Assembly (NCBI GenBank): GCA_949841355.1
Contig: CATKZP010000007.1
Coordinates: 62,001 to 126,000, forward strand
DNA length: 64,000 nt
Direction: 5' to 3'
DNA from: an uncultured Oscillospiraceae bacterium
GTDB taxonomy: Bacteria > Bacillota > Clostridia > Oscillospirales > Oscillospiraceae
A program made the position numbers and the translations under genes. The notes beneath the pieces are model-generated. The model made no database searches. It was not told the origin of the DNA and saw only the letters and a list, made by a program, of their open reading frames with translations. Every line of letters begins with the position of its first letter. The stretch's first letter is position 1. This document shows positions 6,504 to 14,836 of this stretch, piece by piece.

Positions 6504-7421
6504 TCAAAAGATACTCAGATACAGCTCCTGACTCAACCGCTCCAGCAGCCGGATACCCGCCACGCTGTTCCCCTTGCTGTCCAGGGCGGGGCCGAAGATG
6601 CCGATGCCCATTCGGGTGGGAGCCGCCGCCATGATGCCGCCCCCCACGCCGCTCTTGGCCGGGACGCCCACCCGCAGGGCGAACTCCCCCGACCCGTCGT
6701 ACATCCCGCAGGTCATCAAAATGGCGTTGACATACCGGGACATGGCGGCGGGAAAAATCCGTTCGTTGGACGTGGGTAGCCGTCCCCGGTTGGACAGCAC
6801 CGCCCCGATGTGGGCCAGCGCCCGGCAGTCCGCCCGGATCGAGCAGGCCCGGAAGTAGCAGTCCAGCACTTCTTCCACGTCGTCCTCCAGCAGCCCGTGG
6901 GATTTGAGCAGGTAGGCCAGCGCCCGGTTTTTGCTGCCATGGCTCTTTTCCGAGCGGTACACCGCTTCGTCCACGGCGATCTCCCCGTCTCCCGCCAGCA
7001 GCCGGGTCAGCTCCAGCAGACGCCGGAAGCGCTCGTCATAGCTGCCGCCGTGGATCAGGGTGCACATGACGATGGCGCCCATATTGACCATGGGGTTGAT
7101 GTTCCCGCTGTCCAGCGCCTGGTCGCCGGCGTTGATGGCGTCAAAGGGCTTGCCCGTGGCCTCCACCCCCACCCGGCGCATCACGTATTCCGCCCCGTTG
7201 TCCAGCAGCGCTTGGAGCAGCAAAATGGGCTTGACCACGCTCTGGATGGTAAACGGCTTCCGGCAGTCCCCGGCCCAGGCGTGTTTTCCCTCGCTGCCGA
7301 TGACGTAGATTCCCAGCGCCCCAGCGTCCCCTTTAGCCAGCTCCGGGATATAGTTCGCCACCCGTCCCTGGGCGGTAAAGGGCCGGCACTCCTCCAACAG
7401 GCGCTCCAGCAGTTCTTCCAT
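6504..7421 (-). CDS. glsA: Glutaminase
   Basis: The 305-residue protein hydrolyses glutamine to glutamate and ammonia in the cytoplasm. It has the serine-dependent beta-lactamase-like fold: FTIQSVVKP contains the S..K catalytic pair near residue 60, and NPMVNMGAI and KSGVGGGI are diagnostic. The usual SVSK is SVVK here. The start at MEELLERL gives the normal family length; an upstream GTG/ATG frame would add a basic stretch with no homology. It is a single-gene unit between the XRE pair and the divergent sugar-acid cluster. Confidence 0.92.
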   Translation of the reverse strand: MEELLERLLEECRPFTAQGRVANYIPELAKGDAGALGIYVIGSEGKHAWAGDCRKPFTIQSVVKPILLLQALLDNGAEYVMRRVGVEATGKPFDAINAGDQALDSGNINPMVNMGAIVMCTLIHGGSYDERFRRLLELTRLLAGDGEIAVDEAVYRSEKSHGSKNRALAYLLKSHGLLEDDVEEVLDCYFRACSIRADCRALAHIGAVLSNRGRLPTSNERIFPAAMSRYVNAILMTCGMYDGSGEFALRVGVPAKSGVGGGIMAAAPTRMGIGIFGPALDSKGNSVAGIRLLERLSQELYLSIF

Positions 7422-7471
7422 ACGTGATCCCCGCTTTCGCCGGCGGACTCCGCCGGTTCCAATTTGAGCCA

Positions 7472-7480
7472 ATTATACCA
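7472..7480 (-). promoter_or_regulatory. Extended -10 promoter for glutaminase
   Basis: TGGTATAAT on the minus strand is an extended -10 element (TGNTATAAT) 50 bases before the glsA start. The -35 region is weak. Confidence 0.55.
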
Positions 7481-7570
7481 TCGAGCCTGGCGAAAATCCA
7501 GACTCAGCGCAAGGATTTTTTGATCGGATAAAAATTTTCATCCCCATTCCCACTGAAACGGGAAAATTGA

Positions 7571-7599
7571 TTGTAATTTCAGCGGACAGGCATTATAAT
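7571..7599 (+). promoter_or_regulatory. Sigma-A promoter of the FadR-type regulator
   Basis: TTGTAA (7571-7576) and TATAAT (7594-7599) are separated by 17 bases, giving a strong housekeeping promoter 68 bases before the regulator start. Confidence 0.75.
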
Positions 7600-7666
7600 A
7601 AAGGAAAAACAGCTCTGCCGGCGAAGCGGGCGTGTCTCCAGCCGGCCATGGAAAGGGGTTATCCGT

Positions 7667-8365
7667 TTGTTTACTGAGGTGAGGCAGTCCAACAAACCGC
7701 TGCCGGTGCTGGTGGCGGATGAGATCACCAAGCTGGTGGTGGACGGCGTGTTCAAGCCCGGTGACCGGCTGCCCAACGAGTACGAGCTGGCCCAGCGGCT
7801 GGGCGTGGGGCGCAGCACCGTGCGGGAGGCCACCAAGCTGCTGGTGAGCCAGAACATTTTGGAGATCCACCGGGGGAACGGCACCTTTGTGTGCCAGCAG
7901 ACCGGCGTGGCCGAGGACCCGCTGGGGCTGAAGTTCATCCAGGACAAGAAAAAGCTCGGCCTGGACCTGTGCGAGATTCGCTTCATGATCGAGCCTCAAA
8001 TCGCCATGCTGGCCGCTCGCAACGCCACTCCGGAGGAGATTGACCGCATCCAGGCTCTGTGCGACCAGGTGCGGGACATGATCCACGCCGGGGAAAATTA
8101 CGGCGAGAAGGACCGGGAGCTGCACACCCTGATCGCCTCATGCACCCGCAACAGTGTGATCCCCAACCTGATCCCCATTTTGAACGAGGCCATCCCGCTG
8201 TTCATCGACATCACCCGGCAGTCGGTCAAAATGGAGACCATCCAGACCCACCAGGCAGTGGTGGACGCCATCCGCGCCCGGGACGGCCAGGCCGCCTACG
8301 ACGCCATGTGGCAGCACTTGGAGGACAATAAGCGCAGCATCGAGGCCATCCCGGACCATCTCTAG
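7667..8365 (+). CDS. FadR-subfamily GntR transcriptional regulator
   Basis: The 232-residue protein has an N-terminal winged helix (residues about 10-75, GDRLPNEYELAQRLGVGRST) and a C-terminal all-helical FCD ligand domain (about 95-220) with conserved metal-site residues such as the His of LHTLIA. It begins with a TTG at 7667, eight bases after GAAAGGGG. It stands alone upstream of the sugar-acid operon, whose promoter carries repeated TCTGA half-sites that are its likely operator. The effector is probably a hexonate or related sugar acid. Confidence 0.88.
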   Translation: MFTEVRQSNKPLPVLVADEITKLVVDGVFKPGDRLPNEYELAQRLGVGRSTVREATKLLVSQNILEIHRGNGTFVCQQTGVAEDPLGLKFIQDKKKLGLDLCEIRFMIEPQIAMLAARNATPEEIDRIQALCDQVRDMIHAGENYGEKDRELHTLIASCTRNSVIPNLIPILNEAIPLFIDITRQSVKMETIQTHQAVVDAIRARDGQAAYDAMWQHLEDNKRSIEAIPDHL

Positions 8366-8458
8366 GTCGCGGGATGGCCCTTTTCTTTTGTCTGTTTCAC
8401 ATTATTCACAAAAATTCCACAGCTATTTTGTGAATACGACTAAAAATAAATGACAGGC

Positions 8459-8487
8459 TTGACTTTTCTTGTATGTGTTGCTATACT
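8459..8487 (+). promoter_or_regulatory. Sigma-A promoter of the sugar-acid operon
   Basis: TTGACT (8459-8464), 17-base spacer and TATACT (8482-8487). Transcription should start near 8494, within the predicted operator. Confidence 0.85.
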
Positions 8488-8492
8488 CATCT

Positions 8493-8524
8493 CAGACATA
8501 AGACGTCTGATGTTGTACGTCAGA
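8493..8524. promoter_or_regulatory. Operator dyads over transcription start
   Basis: Two overlapping inverted repeats share a half-site: CAGAC/GTCTG (8493-8497, 8505-8509) and TCTGA/TCAGA (8506-8510, 8520-8524). They sit directly downstream of the -10 element, a position suited to repression by the adjacent FadR-type regulator. Confidence 0.6.
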
Positions 8525-8543
8525 TTATTTGGAGGGACTGCAA

Positions 8544-10262
8544 ATGTATCGAAGCAAAGCCGTGCGGGCGCAGGCGCCGGAGATGGACCCGCTGCGCCTG
8601 GGCATGGGCTGGCGGCTGGAGGACCTGGAAAAGCCCCAGATTCTGGTGGAGAGCACCTTTGGGGACAGCCATCCCGGCAGCGCCCACCTGCTGGAGCTGG
8701 TGGAGCTGGCCCGCCGGGGCGCGGACGAGGCGGGGGCCAAAGCCGCGCGGTATTTCGTCACCGACATCTGCGACGGCCAGGCCCAGGGGCACGACGGCAT
8801 CAACTACTCCCTGGCCAGCCGGGACATGATCGCCGGCATGGTGGAGCTGCACAACAACGCCACCCCCTTTGACGCGGGCGTGTTCATCGCCAGCTGTGAC
8901 AAGGGGCTTCCCGGGATGCTCATGGGCATCGGCCGCACCAACCTGGGCGCGGTGGTGGTGACCGGCGGCGTGATGGAGGCGGGTCCCGGCCTGCTCACCC
9001 TGGAGCAGATCGGCGCGTACAGCGCCCAGTGCCAGCGGGGCGAGATCAGCCAGGACCAGTTCACCTACTACAAGCATAACGCCTGTCCCTCCTGCGGCGC
9101 GTGCAGCTTCATGGGCACGGCGGGCACCATGCAGGTGATGAGCGAGGCGCTGGGGCTGTCTCTGCCGGGCAGCGCCCTGCTGCCCGCCACCTGCCAGGAG
9201 CTGCGGGACATGGCCTACCAGGCCGGACGCCAGGCGGCGGAGCTGGCCCAGGCGGGGATCACCGCCCGGGATATTGTCTCCAAGCAGAGCTTTGAAAACG
9301 CCATCATGGTACACGCCGCCATCTCCGGCTCCACCAACGCCATTCTGCACCTGCCGGCCGTCGCCCACGAGTTCGGCATGCGGCTGGACGCGGACGATTT
9401 CGAGCGCATCCACAAAAACGCCCGCTATATTCTGGACGTGCGCCCAGCGGGGCGCTGGCCGTCGGAATACGTGTACTACGCCGGGGGCGTGCCCGCCATC
9501 ATGGAAGAGCTGCGGGACATCCTCCACCTGGACGCCATGACTGTCACCGGCAAAACCATCGGTGAGAACCTCGATAAACTGCGCGCAGATGGGTATTATG
9601 ACAAGTGCGCGGCGCTGCTGAACAAGACCGGGCTGTCCAAGCGGGACATCATCCGCCCCTGCGGCGACCCCATCGGAAGCCAGGGCACCATCGCCATTCT
9701 GCGGGGCAATCTGGCCCCGGAGGGCGCGGTGGTCAAGCACTCGGCGGTGCCGGAGGAAATGCACCGGGCGGTTTTGCGGGCCAAACCCTTTGACTGCGAG
9801 GAGGACGCCATCGCGGCGGTGCTGGCCCGGAAAATCCAGCCTGGGGACGCGGTGTTCATCCGCTACGAGGGCCCCAAGGGCAGCGGAATGCCCGAGATGT
9901 TCTACACCACCGAGGCCATCTCCTCTGACGAGGAGCTGAGCCGGAGCATCGCCCTGATTACCGACGGCCGGTTTTCCGGCGCCTCCAAGGGCCCTGTCAT
10001 CGGCCACGTCTCCCCCGAGGCCGCGGAGGGCGGCCCCATCGCCCTGGTGGAGGAGGATGACCTCATTGAAATCGACATACCCGCCCGGGCTCTGTCCATT
10101 GTGGGCGTCAAGGGCGTGCGGCGCACGCCGGAGGAGGTGGAGTCCATTCTCCTTCAGCGGCGGACGGCCTGGATTCCCAAGCCCCGGCGGTACCCGTCCG
10201 GCGTGCTGAAGATCTACGCCCAGCACGCCGTGGGACCCATGAAGGGCGGCTACATGGAATAA
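8544..10262 (+). CDS. IlvD/Edd-family sugar-acid dehydratase
   Basis: The 572-residue protein is an iron-sulfur dehydratase that removes water from a dihydroxy acid to give a 2-keto acid. Cluster cysteines are visible in SCDKGLPGML (about residue 118) and ACPSCGACSFMGTAGTM (about residue 180), and the C-terminal ITDGRFSGASKGPVIGH block binds substrate. The ATG at 8544 lies eight bases after GGAGGG. Because the operon contains a FadR-type regulator, a GntP permease, an oxidoreductase and TIM-barrel isomerases rather than branched-chain amino-acid genes, an aldonate or related dehydratase is more likely than IlvD itself. Confidence 0.85.
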   Translation: MYRSKAVRAQAPEMDPLRLGMGWRLEDLEKPQILVESTFGDSHPGSAHLLELVELARRGADEAGAKAARYFVTDICDGQAQGHDGINYSLASRDMIAGMVELHNNATPFDAGVFIASCDKGLPGMLMGIGRTNLGAVVVTGGVMEAGPGLLTLEQIGAYSAQCQRGEISQDQFTYYKHNACPSCGACSFMGTAGTMQVMSEALGLSLPGSALLPATCQELRDMAYQAGRQAAELAQAGITARDIVSKQSFENAIMVHAAISGSTNAILHLPAVAHEFGMRLDADDFERIHKNARYILDVRPAGRWPSEYVYYAGGVPAIMEELRDILHLDAMTVTGKTIGENLDKLRADGYYDKCAALLNKTGLSKRDIIRPCGDPIGSQGTIAILRGNLAPEGAVVKHSAVPEEMHRAVLRAKPFDCEEDAIAAVLARKIQPGDAVFIRYEGPKGSGMPEMFYTTEAISSDEELSRSIALITDGRFSGASKGPVIGHVSPEAAEGGPIALVEEDDLIEIDIPARALSIVGVKGVRRTPEEVESILLQRRTAWIPKPRRYPSGVLKIYAQHAVGPMKGGYME

Positions 10263-10275
10263 GGAGGGCTGAACG

Positions 10276-11358
10276 ATGAAACAACTGAAAACCGGCGTCA
10301 TCGGCTGCGGCAAGGTGGGCAGCTTCCACGCCCGGGCATACGCCCAGCTGCCCGGCAGCCAGTTCGCCGCCGTGTGCGACGCGGACCGGGCCAGGGCGGA
10401 GGCCTTCGCCGCCCAGTGGGGCGTGCGGGCCTACACCGATGTGGAGCGGATGTGCCGGGAGGCGCAGCTGGACGTGGTGAGCGTATGCACCCCGCATCCC
10501 CTCCACGCCAACCCCGCCGTTACCGCCGCAGACTGCGGCTGCCACGTGCTGGTGGAAAAGCCGCTGGCCGCCACCCTGGCCGACTGCGACGCCATCATAG
10601 AGGCGGGTGAGCGCGGCCACGTCACCATCGGCACCATGGTACAGCGCCGGTTCTACCGCCCCTGTATGCGCATTCGTCAGGCCATTGACGACGGAAAGCT
10701 GGGCCGGCCGGTGCTGGGCATGGTGACCATGCTGGGCTGGCGGGACGAGGACTACTACCACAGCGACCCCTGGCGGGGCAGCTGGAAGGGCGAGGGCGGC
10801 GGCGTGCTGGTCAACCAGGCGCCCCACCAGCTGGACCTGCTGCTGTGGTATATGGGCGAGGTGGACGAGGTTTACGGCGTGTGGAAAAACCTGAATCACC
10901 CCTATATTGAGGTCGAGGATACCGCCGTCGCGGTGGTCAAGTTCAAAAGCGGCGGCACGGCCAGCATTGTGGTCAGCAACAGCCAGAATCCCGCTCTGTA
11001 CGGCAAGGTCCACATATTCGGGGACAACGGCGCGGCCGCCGGGGTGCAGACGGACGGGGGCGCCATGTTCATCGCGGGCATGTCCTCCATCACCGAGCCC
11101 CCGGTGAACGACCTGTGGACGGTGGCCGGCGAAGGGGAGCTTCTCCCCCGCTGGCAGGAGGAGGACCGGGCGTTTTTCAACAGCGTGGACTCCATGCACC
11201 ACTACCACGCCCAGCAGATTCAGGATTTCCTGGATGCGGTGGCCCAGGGCCGCAAGCCTCTGGTGGACGCGGCGGAGGGCCGCCGGACGGTGGAGCTGTT
11301 CACCGCCATCTACCGCAGCACGCGGGACAACGCCCCCGTCAAGTTTCCGCTGAAGTGA
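10276..11358 (+). CDS. Gfo/Idh/MocA-family oxidoreductase
   Basis: The 360-residue protein has an N-terminal NAD(P)-binding Rossmann fold (GVIGCGKVGSFHARAY at residues 7-22) with the catalytic EKP motif (VEKPLA, about residue 95), and a C-terminal substrate domain with GGGVLVNQAPHQLDLLLW. Relatives oxidise or reduce inositols, sugars and sugar acids. It lies 13 bases after the dehydratase with a GGAGGG ribosome site, so it probably acts on the same substrate family. The exact substrate cannot be read from sequence. Confidence 0.9.
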   Translation: MKQLKTGVIGCGKVGSFHARAYAQLPGSQFAAVCDADRARAEAFAAQWGVRAYTDVERMCREAQLDVVSVCTPHPLHANPAVTAADCGCHVLVEKPLAATLADCDAIIEAGERGHVTIGTMVQRRFYRPCMRIRQAIDDGKLGRPVLGMVTMLGWRDEDYYHSDPWRGSWKGEGGGVLVNQAPHQLDLLLWYMGEVDEVYGVWKNLNHPYIEVEDTAVAVVKFKSGGTASIVVSNSQNPALYGKVHIFGDNGAAAGVQTDGGAMFIAGMSSITEPPVNDLWTVAGEGELLPRWQEEDRAFFNSVDSMHHYHAQQIQDFLDAVAQGRKPLVDAAEGRRTVELFTAIYRSTRDNAPVKFPLK

Positions 11359-11370
11359 GGAGGCGCCGCC

Positions 11371-12246
11371 ATGCTGATCTCTTATAACGAGGCCTGCGCC
11401 CGGGACTGCTCCACCCTGGAGCAGGATCTGGAGCTGTGTGAGCGGGCGGGCTTTGACTGCATCGAGCTGCGGCTGGACATGCTGCGGGACTACCTCACCC
11501 GCCACACGGCGGACGAGCTGGCCGCCTTTTTCCGGACCAGCCGCCTGCGGCCCCACGCCTTCAACGCCCTCTATCTCTACCCTGAATTTCTCTCCCCGGA
11601 GGACGACCCGGTGCGGCAGGCCGCCCTGCTGGAGAATTTCAGCCTGAGCTGCCGGGTGGGCCGGGCCATCGGAAGCGAATACCTCATCGTCGTGCCGCCC
11701 CTTCAGCCGGACCTGGCGGGCGGACCCTATGCGGGCCGCTGGGAGGACACCTTCACCGCCTGCGTGCGCATACTCACCCGCCTGTCCGACCTGGCCCGGC
11801 CCTACGGCATGAAGCTGTGCTTTGAGCTGGTTGGTTTTGAGCGTTCCAGCGTGCGCAGCGCGGCCCAGGCGGACGCCATTGTCCGGGCGGTGGACCGGCC
11901 CAACGTGGGCTTTGTGTTCGACTCGTATAACATGTACCTCAATGGCGGCAGCAACGACTTCTCCGCCATCGGCGCCGTCCAGCCGGAAAAAATCTTCGCC
12001 GCCCACCTGATGAGCGCGGACGACGTTCCTCCGGACCAACGGGGGCAGGACAAGCGCCGCTTCTGCGGCGGCGGCGCGGTGGACACCGGCGCGTTCCTCC
12101 GGGCGCTGAAGGACGCAGGCTACCGGGGCATCGCCTCGGTGGAGACCTTCCGCCCCGAGTACTGGCGGCGCAGCCCGGAGTGGGTGATTGCCGAGGCCTA
12201 TCGCACCACCCGGGCGGAGCTGGAACGCGCCGGCTGCCTCTGCTAG
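11371..12246 (+). CDS. TIM-barrel sugar isomerase/epimerase (first copy)
   Basis: The 291-residue protein belongs to the xylose-isomerase-like (AP endonuclease 2) TIM-barrel family. Metal-ligand residues are visible in CFELVGFE (Glu), VFDSYNMY (Asp), AAHLMSADD (His/Asp) and ASVETFRPEYW (Glu). Family members act as IolE, IolI, hydroxypyruvate isomerases or ketose 3-epimerases. It starts 12 bases after the oxidoreductase behind GAGGAGG. A second member of the same family, only weakly alike, lies downstream at 13960. Confidence 0.8.
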   Translation: MLISYNEACARDCSTLEQDLELCERAGFDCIELRLDMLRDYLTRHTADELAAFFRTSRLRPHAFNALYLYPEFLSPEDDPVRQAALLENFSLSCRVGRAIGSEYLIVVPPLQPDLAGGPYAGRWEDTFTACVRILTRLSDLARPYGMKLCFELVGFERSSVRSAAQADAIVRAVDRPNVGFVFDSYNMYLNGGSNDFSAIGAVQPEKIFAAHLMSADDVPPDQRGQDKRRFCGGGAVDTGAFLRALKDAGYRGIASVETFRPEYWRRSPEWVIAEAYRTTRAELERAGCLC

Positions 12247-12270
12247 GGTTTTAGGCGGTTTTGACCGCTT

Positions 12271-12432
12271 AGAAGCTGTACCAATCGCCTCAGCACCCAG
12301 CTTTCCGGCCCAAATTGCCGCTGGCTGCGTTGAAAAATCTTGAAATACACCAAGTATTCCCGCGATTTTTCGCCTTGCCGCCGGCAATTTTGGCTCACGA
12401 ATCTGAATACTTCAGCTATTGGTACAGCTTCT
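12271..12432. repeat. 162-bp imperfect palindrome, MITE/REP-like
   Basis: The ends are a perfect 15-bp inverted repeat (AGAAGCTGTACCAAT at 12271-12285, complement at 12418-12432). Further nested complementary blocks inside (CCCAAATTGCCG with CGGCAATTTTGG, and GAAAAATC with GATTTTTC) make nearly the whole unit one long hairpin. There is no coding frame. It fills most of the gap before the permease gene and could be a miniature inverted-repeat element. Confidence 0.65.
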
Positions 12433-12497
12433 TAAAATAAAGCGGCGCCGCGCATACCGCGCGGCACAGGAAACATCAAGAAAGAGGAGGAAACATT

Positions 12498-13895
12498 ATG
12501 GACGTAACGCGCTTACTCATCGCCCTGGTCGTCGGCATGGCCGTGCTCATCGTGCTGATTATGAAGACCAAGCTGCACCCAGCGCTGTCGCTGGTGATCT
12601 CCGCCGCCGTGGTGGGCATCGTGGGCGGCGTGGAGCTGCCCGCCATCCCGGGCCTCATCACCTCGGGCTTTGGGAACACGCTGGCGGGCATCGGCCTGGT
12701 CATCGCCTTCGGGTGCATGATGGGCCAGATCATGGAGGAGACCAACGCCGCAAAGGTCATGGCCCACACCTTCATCAAGGCCCTGCGGGGCAGAAATGAG
12801 GACGTGGCCATGGGCATCACCGGCTTTCTGGTGTCCATCCCCATCTTCGCTGACTCCGCCCTGGTGCTGCTGGCCCCGCTGGTCAAATCCATCTCTCAGG
12901 CGAAAAAGAAGTCCCTCACCGGTCTGGCGCTGATTATGGCGTGCTGCCTGAACATCACCCACACCTCCGTGCCTCCCACACCCGGCCCCCTGGCCGTGGT
13001 GGCCCAGTTTGGCGACACCATTGATTTGGGCGCCTACATCCTGTTCGGCATCGCCATGGGCATCCCTCTGATGATCGTCATTGTCATTATGGGCCGCATC
13101 GTGGGCCGCAAGTGGTATAAGATCGTGGACGAAAACGGCGAGATCATTGACGTCTCCCCCGAGCAGGCCAGGGAATTCACCGCCCTGTCCTCTCAGCCCA
13201 CCGTCCCCGAGCTGGACCCCAATGAGACCTATCCCTCCGCCCTGATGGCCTTTGCCCCCATCCTGGTGCCCGTGGTGCTCATTCTGCTCAGCACCGTCAC
13301 CAGCATGGTCTACAAAGGCGAGGCCAACATCGCCACCCAGCTCATCGCCTTCTTCGGCAGCCCGGTCATCGCCATCGCCATCGCGCTTCTGGTGGCCATC
13401 TACGGCCTGGCGGGCAATAAATCCCGCCAGGAGGTGCTGGACTGCCTGGAGCGGGGCGTCAAGAGCTGCGGCACCATCATCCTCATCACCGGCGCGGGCG
13501 GCGCCTTCGGCAACATCATCAAGTCCAGTGGCATTGGCGACGTCATCGCCCAGGGCCTGGCGGGCAGCAATCTCCCCGTTCTGCTCCTCCCCTTCCTGGT
13601 GGCCGCCATCCTGAAGCTGGTGCTGGGCAGCGGCACCGTGGCCATGACCACCACCGCCACCATCTGCGCCCCCATCCTGATGCAGATTCCCGGCGCGAAT
13701 ATGATGTTCTGCGCCTACTCCGCCTGCATCGGCTCCCAGATGTTCTCCCTGCACAACGACAGCTTCTTCTGGGTGCTCACCCGCACCTTCAAGCTGGACA
13801 AGCTGGACGTGCAGATCTTCGGCTACGAGGCCATGCAGTTCATCTGGTCCTGGATCGGCTTCGGCATTCTCAGCGTCATCAATCTGATTTTCTGA
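12498..13895 (+). CDS. GntP-family sugar-acid permease
   Basis: The 465-residue integral membrane protein has about 12 hydrophobic helices. It carries signature stretches of the gluconate:H+ symporter family, including NITHTSVPPTPGPLAV (about residue 150), GAGGAFGNIIKSSGIG and VLGSGTVAMTTTATI. It imports a hexonate or similar sugar acid that the preceding enzymes would degrade. It has a GAGGAGG ribosome site and is separated from the upstream gene by the palindromic element, which may reduce or alter its expression. Confidence 0.93.
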   Translation: MDVTRLLIALVVGMAVLIVLIMKTKLHPALSLVISAAVVGIVGGVELPAIPGLITSGFGNTLAGIGLVIAFGCMMGQIMEETNAAKVMAHTFIKALRGRNEDVAMGITGFLVSIPIFADSALVLLAPLVKSISQAKKKSLTGLALIMACCLNITHTSVPPTPGPLAVVAQFGDTIDLGAYILFGIAMGIPLMIVIVIMGRIVGRKWYKIVDENGEIIDVSPEQAREFTALSSQPTVPELDPNETYPSALMAFAPILVPVVLILLSTVTSMVYKGEANIATQLIAFFGSPVIAIAIALLVAIYGLAGNKSRQEVLDCLERGVKSCGTIILITGAGGAFGNIIKSSGIGDVIAQGLAGSNLPVLLLPFLVAAILKLVLGSGTVAMTTTATICAPILMQIPGANMMFCAYSACIGSQMFSLHNDSFFWVLTRTFKLDKLDVQIFGYEAMQFIWSWIGFGILSVINLIF

Positions 13896-13907
13896 CCCCA
13901 ACCCGTC

Positions 13908-13936
13908 GGGAGCCCGGAGGAACGCTCCGGGCTCCC
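13908..13936 (+). terminator. Intercistronic hairpin without T tract
   Basis: A perfect 12-bp stem (13908-13919 with 13925-13936) follows the permease stop codon. No U run follows, so it may be a partial terminator or an mRNA-stabilising hairpin rather than a full stop. Confidence 0.5.
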
Positions 13937-13959
13937 GCGCCATAGAAAGGAGAATGGAC

Positions 13960-14835
13960 ATGCGTTTTGGCTGCTGCGGAAGCCTTGTGGCCTCGGCCCC
14001 CGACCGGACGGGGGTGGAAATCGTGGAGCGGCTGGCGGACTACGGCTACGACTACATCGAGCTGCCCCTGGCGGAGATGATGGAGCTGGACCGCGGCGGG
14101 TTTCACGCGCTGAGAGACCGGGTGGCGGCCAGCTCTCTGCGCTGCGAGGCCTGCAACAATTTCTTCCCCGCCCGCGTGCGCCTCACCGGCCCGGAGGCTG
14201 ATCTGGCCGCCGCCCAGGACTACTGCGTCCGCGCCCTGGACCGGGCGGCGCAGCTGGGCGCGGAGGTGGTGGTCTTTGGCAGCGCCGGGGCCAAGCGGGT
14301 GCCCGAGGGCTTCCCCATGGCGCGGGCCTGGGAGCAGGTGGCGGACATCACCCGCTTTGCCGGCGAGCAGGCCGCCCAGCGGGGCATCACCATCGCCATC
14401 GAGCCGGTGCGCCGCCCCGACTGCAATATCATCAACACCTTCGAGGAGGGGGTGGCCATGGCCGGGGAGATCGGCCTGGACAGCGTAAAGGTGCTGGCGG
14501 ACATCTACCATCTGGCGTGCGAGGAGGAAAGCCCCGGCATTCTGCGCCGGCATGGGGCGCAATACCTGCGCCACGTCCACTTCTCCCACCCCAATTTCCC
14601 CGAGATCGACGGCGAATCCGGCCCGGAGCCGCTGCGCGGCATCTTCGAGGCCGAGCTGAACCGGCGGGGCTGGTGGCGCACCTGGCCCTCCTGCCGGGAA
14701 GAGTGGGATTACGCCCCGTTCATCCAGGCCCTAAAGGCGTGCGGCTACGACGGGCGGGTCAGCATCGAGGCCCCCGTCGGGGACTTCCAGGGGCAGGCCC
14801 CGCGCACGCTCGCCTTTCTGAAGGAAGCGTTTTGA
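13960..14835 (+). CDS. TIM-barrel sugar isomerase/epimerase (second copy)
   Basis: The 291-residue protein is another xylose-isomerase-like TIM barrel, with metal-site residues in IAIEPVRRPDC (Glu), VLADIYHL (Asp/His), HVHFSHPN (His) and VSIEAPVG (Glu). The second ATG (13960) is chosen because it lies seven bases after AAAGGAG, while the ATG at 13954 is only one base away. It completes the sugar-acid cluster and could provide a 3-epimerisation or isomerisation step before or after the dehydratase. Confidence 0.8.
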   Translation: MRFGCCGSLVASAPDRTGVEIVERLADYGYDYIELPLAEMMELDRGGFHALRDRVAASSLRCEACNNFFPARVRLTGPEADLAAAQDYCVRALDRAAQLGAEVVVFGSAGAKRVPEGFPMARAWEQVADITRFAGEQAAQRGITIAIEPVRRPDCNIINTFEEGVAMAGEIGLDSVKVLADIYHLACEEESPGILRRHGAQYLRHVHFSHPNFPEIDGESGPEPLRGIFEAELNRRGWWRTWPSCREEWDYAPFIQALKACGYDGRVSIEAPVGDFQGQAPRTLAFLKEAF

Positions 14836-14836
14836 G

